Source: Ramlibacter aurantiacus (lineage in GTDB: Bacteria; Pseudomonadota; Gammaproteobacteria; Burkholderiales; Burkholderiaceae_C). Taken from it: a stretch of 64,000 nt of DNA. Where the stretch lies: assembly GCF_016722895.1 (NCBI RefSeq), contig NZ_JAEQNA010000006.1, forward strand, positions 124,001-188,000, in the 5' to 3' direction. The translations under genes and the position numbers were made by a program. The number at the start of each line of letters is the position of its first letter. Within the stretch, counting starts at the first letter, position 1. Below are positions 63,331 through 64,000 of this stretch, one piece after another. A model generated the notes under the pieces. The model was not told the origin of the DNA and made no database searches. It worked only from the letters and a program-made list of their open reading frames with translations.

Positions 63331-63978
63331 ATGACGAACCAAAGCGAACAGGACTTCTTCCGCGCGCGCGGCTTCGGCCAGGCCATCGGCTTCGGCCGCA
63401 GCCCGGCCGTGCTGGTGATCGACATGATCCGCGCCTTCAGCGACCCGGCCATGATGCTGGGCGCCAACCTGGACGACGAGATCGCCGCCACGCGCACGCT
63501 GCTGGCCGCCGCCCGCAAGGCCGGCTGGCCGGTGATCTTCTCCACCGTGGCCTACGACGACCTCGACTTCAAGGACGCCGGCATCTGGGCCCTGAAGCAA
63601 AAGGGCGTGATGACGCTGCGCGCGGGCACGCCCGAAGTCGAGCTCGACCCGCGCCTGACGCGCGAGCCCGGCGACAGCTGGCTGGTGAAGAAATACGCCT
63701 CGTGCTTCTTCGGCACCGACCTGCCGTCGCGGCTGGTGTCGCGCGGGGTGGACACCCTGCTGCTGGCCGGCTGCACCACCAGCGGCTGCGTGCGCGCCAC
63801 CGCCGTCGATGCCTGCCAGAACGGCTTCAGGCCCATGGTGGTGCGCGAGTGCGTGGGCGACCGCTCGCGCGCCGCACACGAGCAGAGCCTGTTCGACCTG
63901 CAAGCCAAGTACGCCGACGTGGTCGGCCTCGACGACGCCTGCCGCTATCTCGAAACCACACCCCGCCCACCGCGATGA
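63331..63978 (+). CDS. Isochorismatase-family amidase (N-carbamoylsarcosine/maleamate-amidase-like)
   Basis: A 215-residue cysteine hydrolase with aspartate in VLVIDMIRAFSDP, lysine in LVKKYASCFFGTDL and cysteine in LLAGCTTSGCVRATAVDA, followed by FRPMVVRECVGDRS. The wording is closest to N-carbamoylsarcosine amidase and maleamate amidohydrolase, which release ammonia from an amide. It closes the TRAP operon, so an imported or derived amide acid is a likely substrate. It differs from the isochorismatase-family protein at 37273 in motif detail. Confidence 0.88.
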   Translation: MTNQSEQDFFRARGFGQAIGFGRSPAVLVIDMIRAFSDPAMMLGANLDDEIAATRTLLAAARKAGWPVIFSTVAYDDLDFKDAGIWALKQKGVMTLRAGTPEVELDPRLTREPGDSWLVKKYASCFFGTDLPSRLVSRGVDTLLLAGCTTSGCVRATAVDACQNGFRPMVVRECVGDRSRAAHEQSLFDLQAKYADVVGLDDACRYLETTPRPPR

Positions 63979-64000
63979 CGACGACCACCATGCAAGCCGA
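63975..64000 (+). CDS. Start of a further gene (cut by window edge)
   Basis: An ATG at 63975 overlaps the preceding stop (ATGA) and opens a frame reading MTTTTMQA before the window ends. The coupling style is the same as elsewhere in the window, so it is probably the next gene of the TRAP operon. Nothing can be said of its function. Confidence 0.5.

Overview
The window is GC-rich, densely packed bacterial chromosome. The many tripartite-tricarboxylate (Bug/TctC) receptors, the VanA-type oxygenases, the LysR regulators paired with catabolic operons and the small Burkholderiales-type proteins point to a betaproteobacterium of the Burkholderiales. Comamonadaceae (Variovorax or Ramlibacter-like) is my best guess and Alcaligenaceae is possible. 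This is inferred from gene content only. I saw no rRNA, tRNA, CRISPR array, transposase or prophage gene.

Most of the window (1-48.3 kb) is a mosaic of catabolic modules, each with its own regulator. (1) 0-7.7 kb: a GntR regulator cut by the window edge, a two-subunit Rieske ring-hydroxylating dioxygenase, and a divergent operon with a NitT/TauT-type ABC importer, a RidA-like protein, an amidohydrolase and an alpha/beta hydrolase. (2) 7.7-13.1 kb: two small proteins, a quinone-oxidoreductase-like enzyme, a Bug receptor, a VanA-type oxygenase and a decayed stretch holding fragments of a Bug receptor, an amidohydrolase and a LysR regulator. (3) 13-23.8 kb: a leftward operon (FAH-family enzyme, ring-cleavage-type VOC protein, glutathione S-transferase, NTF2-like protein), a LysR regulator, and a rightward set (flavin hydroxylase, extradiol dioxygenase, lipoprotein amidohydrolase), then TetR, a hydrolase and an acyltransferase. 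(4) 23.8-31.3 kb: a parallel second module with LysR, a paralogous flavin hydroxylase, Bug receptor, extradiol-type VOC, FAH, a BKACE enzyme and a VanA-type oxygenase. (5) 31.4-41.2 kb: LysR and a DapA-family enzyme facing a leftward operon with a two-subunit molybdenum hydroxylase, two C-C-hydrolase-like proteins, an isochorismatase-fold amidase, a lactonase-like amidohydrolase and a Bug receptor; this set suggests N-heteroaromatic breakdown. (6) 41.3-48.3 kb: LysR, a class II aldolase-fold protein, a 4,5-dihydroxyphthalate-decarboxylase-like protein, Bug, SDR, a 2-oxoglutarate/IPNS-type oxygenase and another Bug.

From 48.3 to 58 kb the genes look more general: an RlpA-like protein, a siderophore-interacting flavoprotein with a MarR-type regulator whose start codons overlap, two divergent hybrid histidine kinases, two small hypotheticals, an APC permease and a methyltransferase with an export signal. 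From 58.2 kb to the end, an HTH-citrate-synthase fusion faces an SDR, a complete TRAP transporter (DctP, DctQ, DctM) and an isochorismatase-fold amidase.

The most unusual items are: the HTH-citrate-synthase fusion, whose three catalytic positions are all changed, so it is probably a ligand-sensing regulator; the molybdenum-hydroxylase/C-C-hydrolase operon; five intact Bug receptors with no membrane partners; three Rieske oxygenases with no reductase; and sharp LysR-type operators between several divergent gene pairs. All functions are read from motifs and context; no database search was run.
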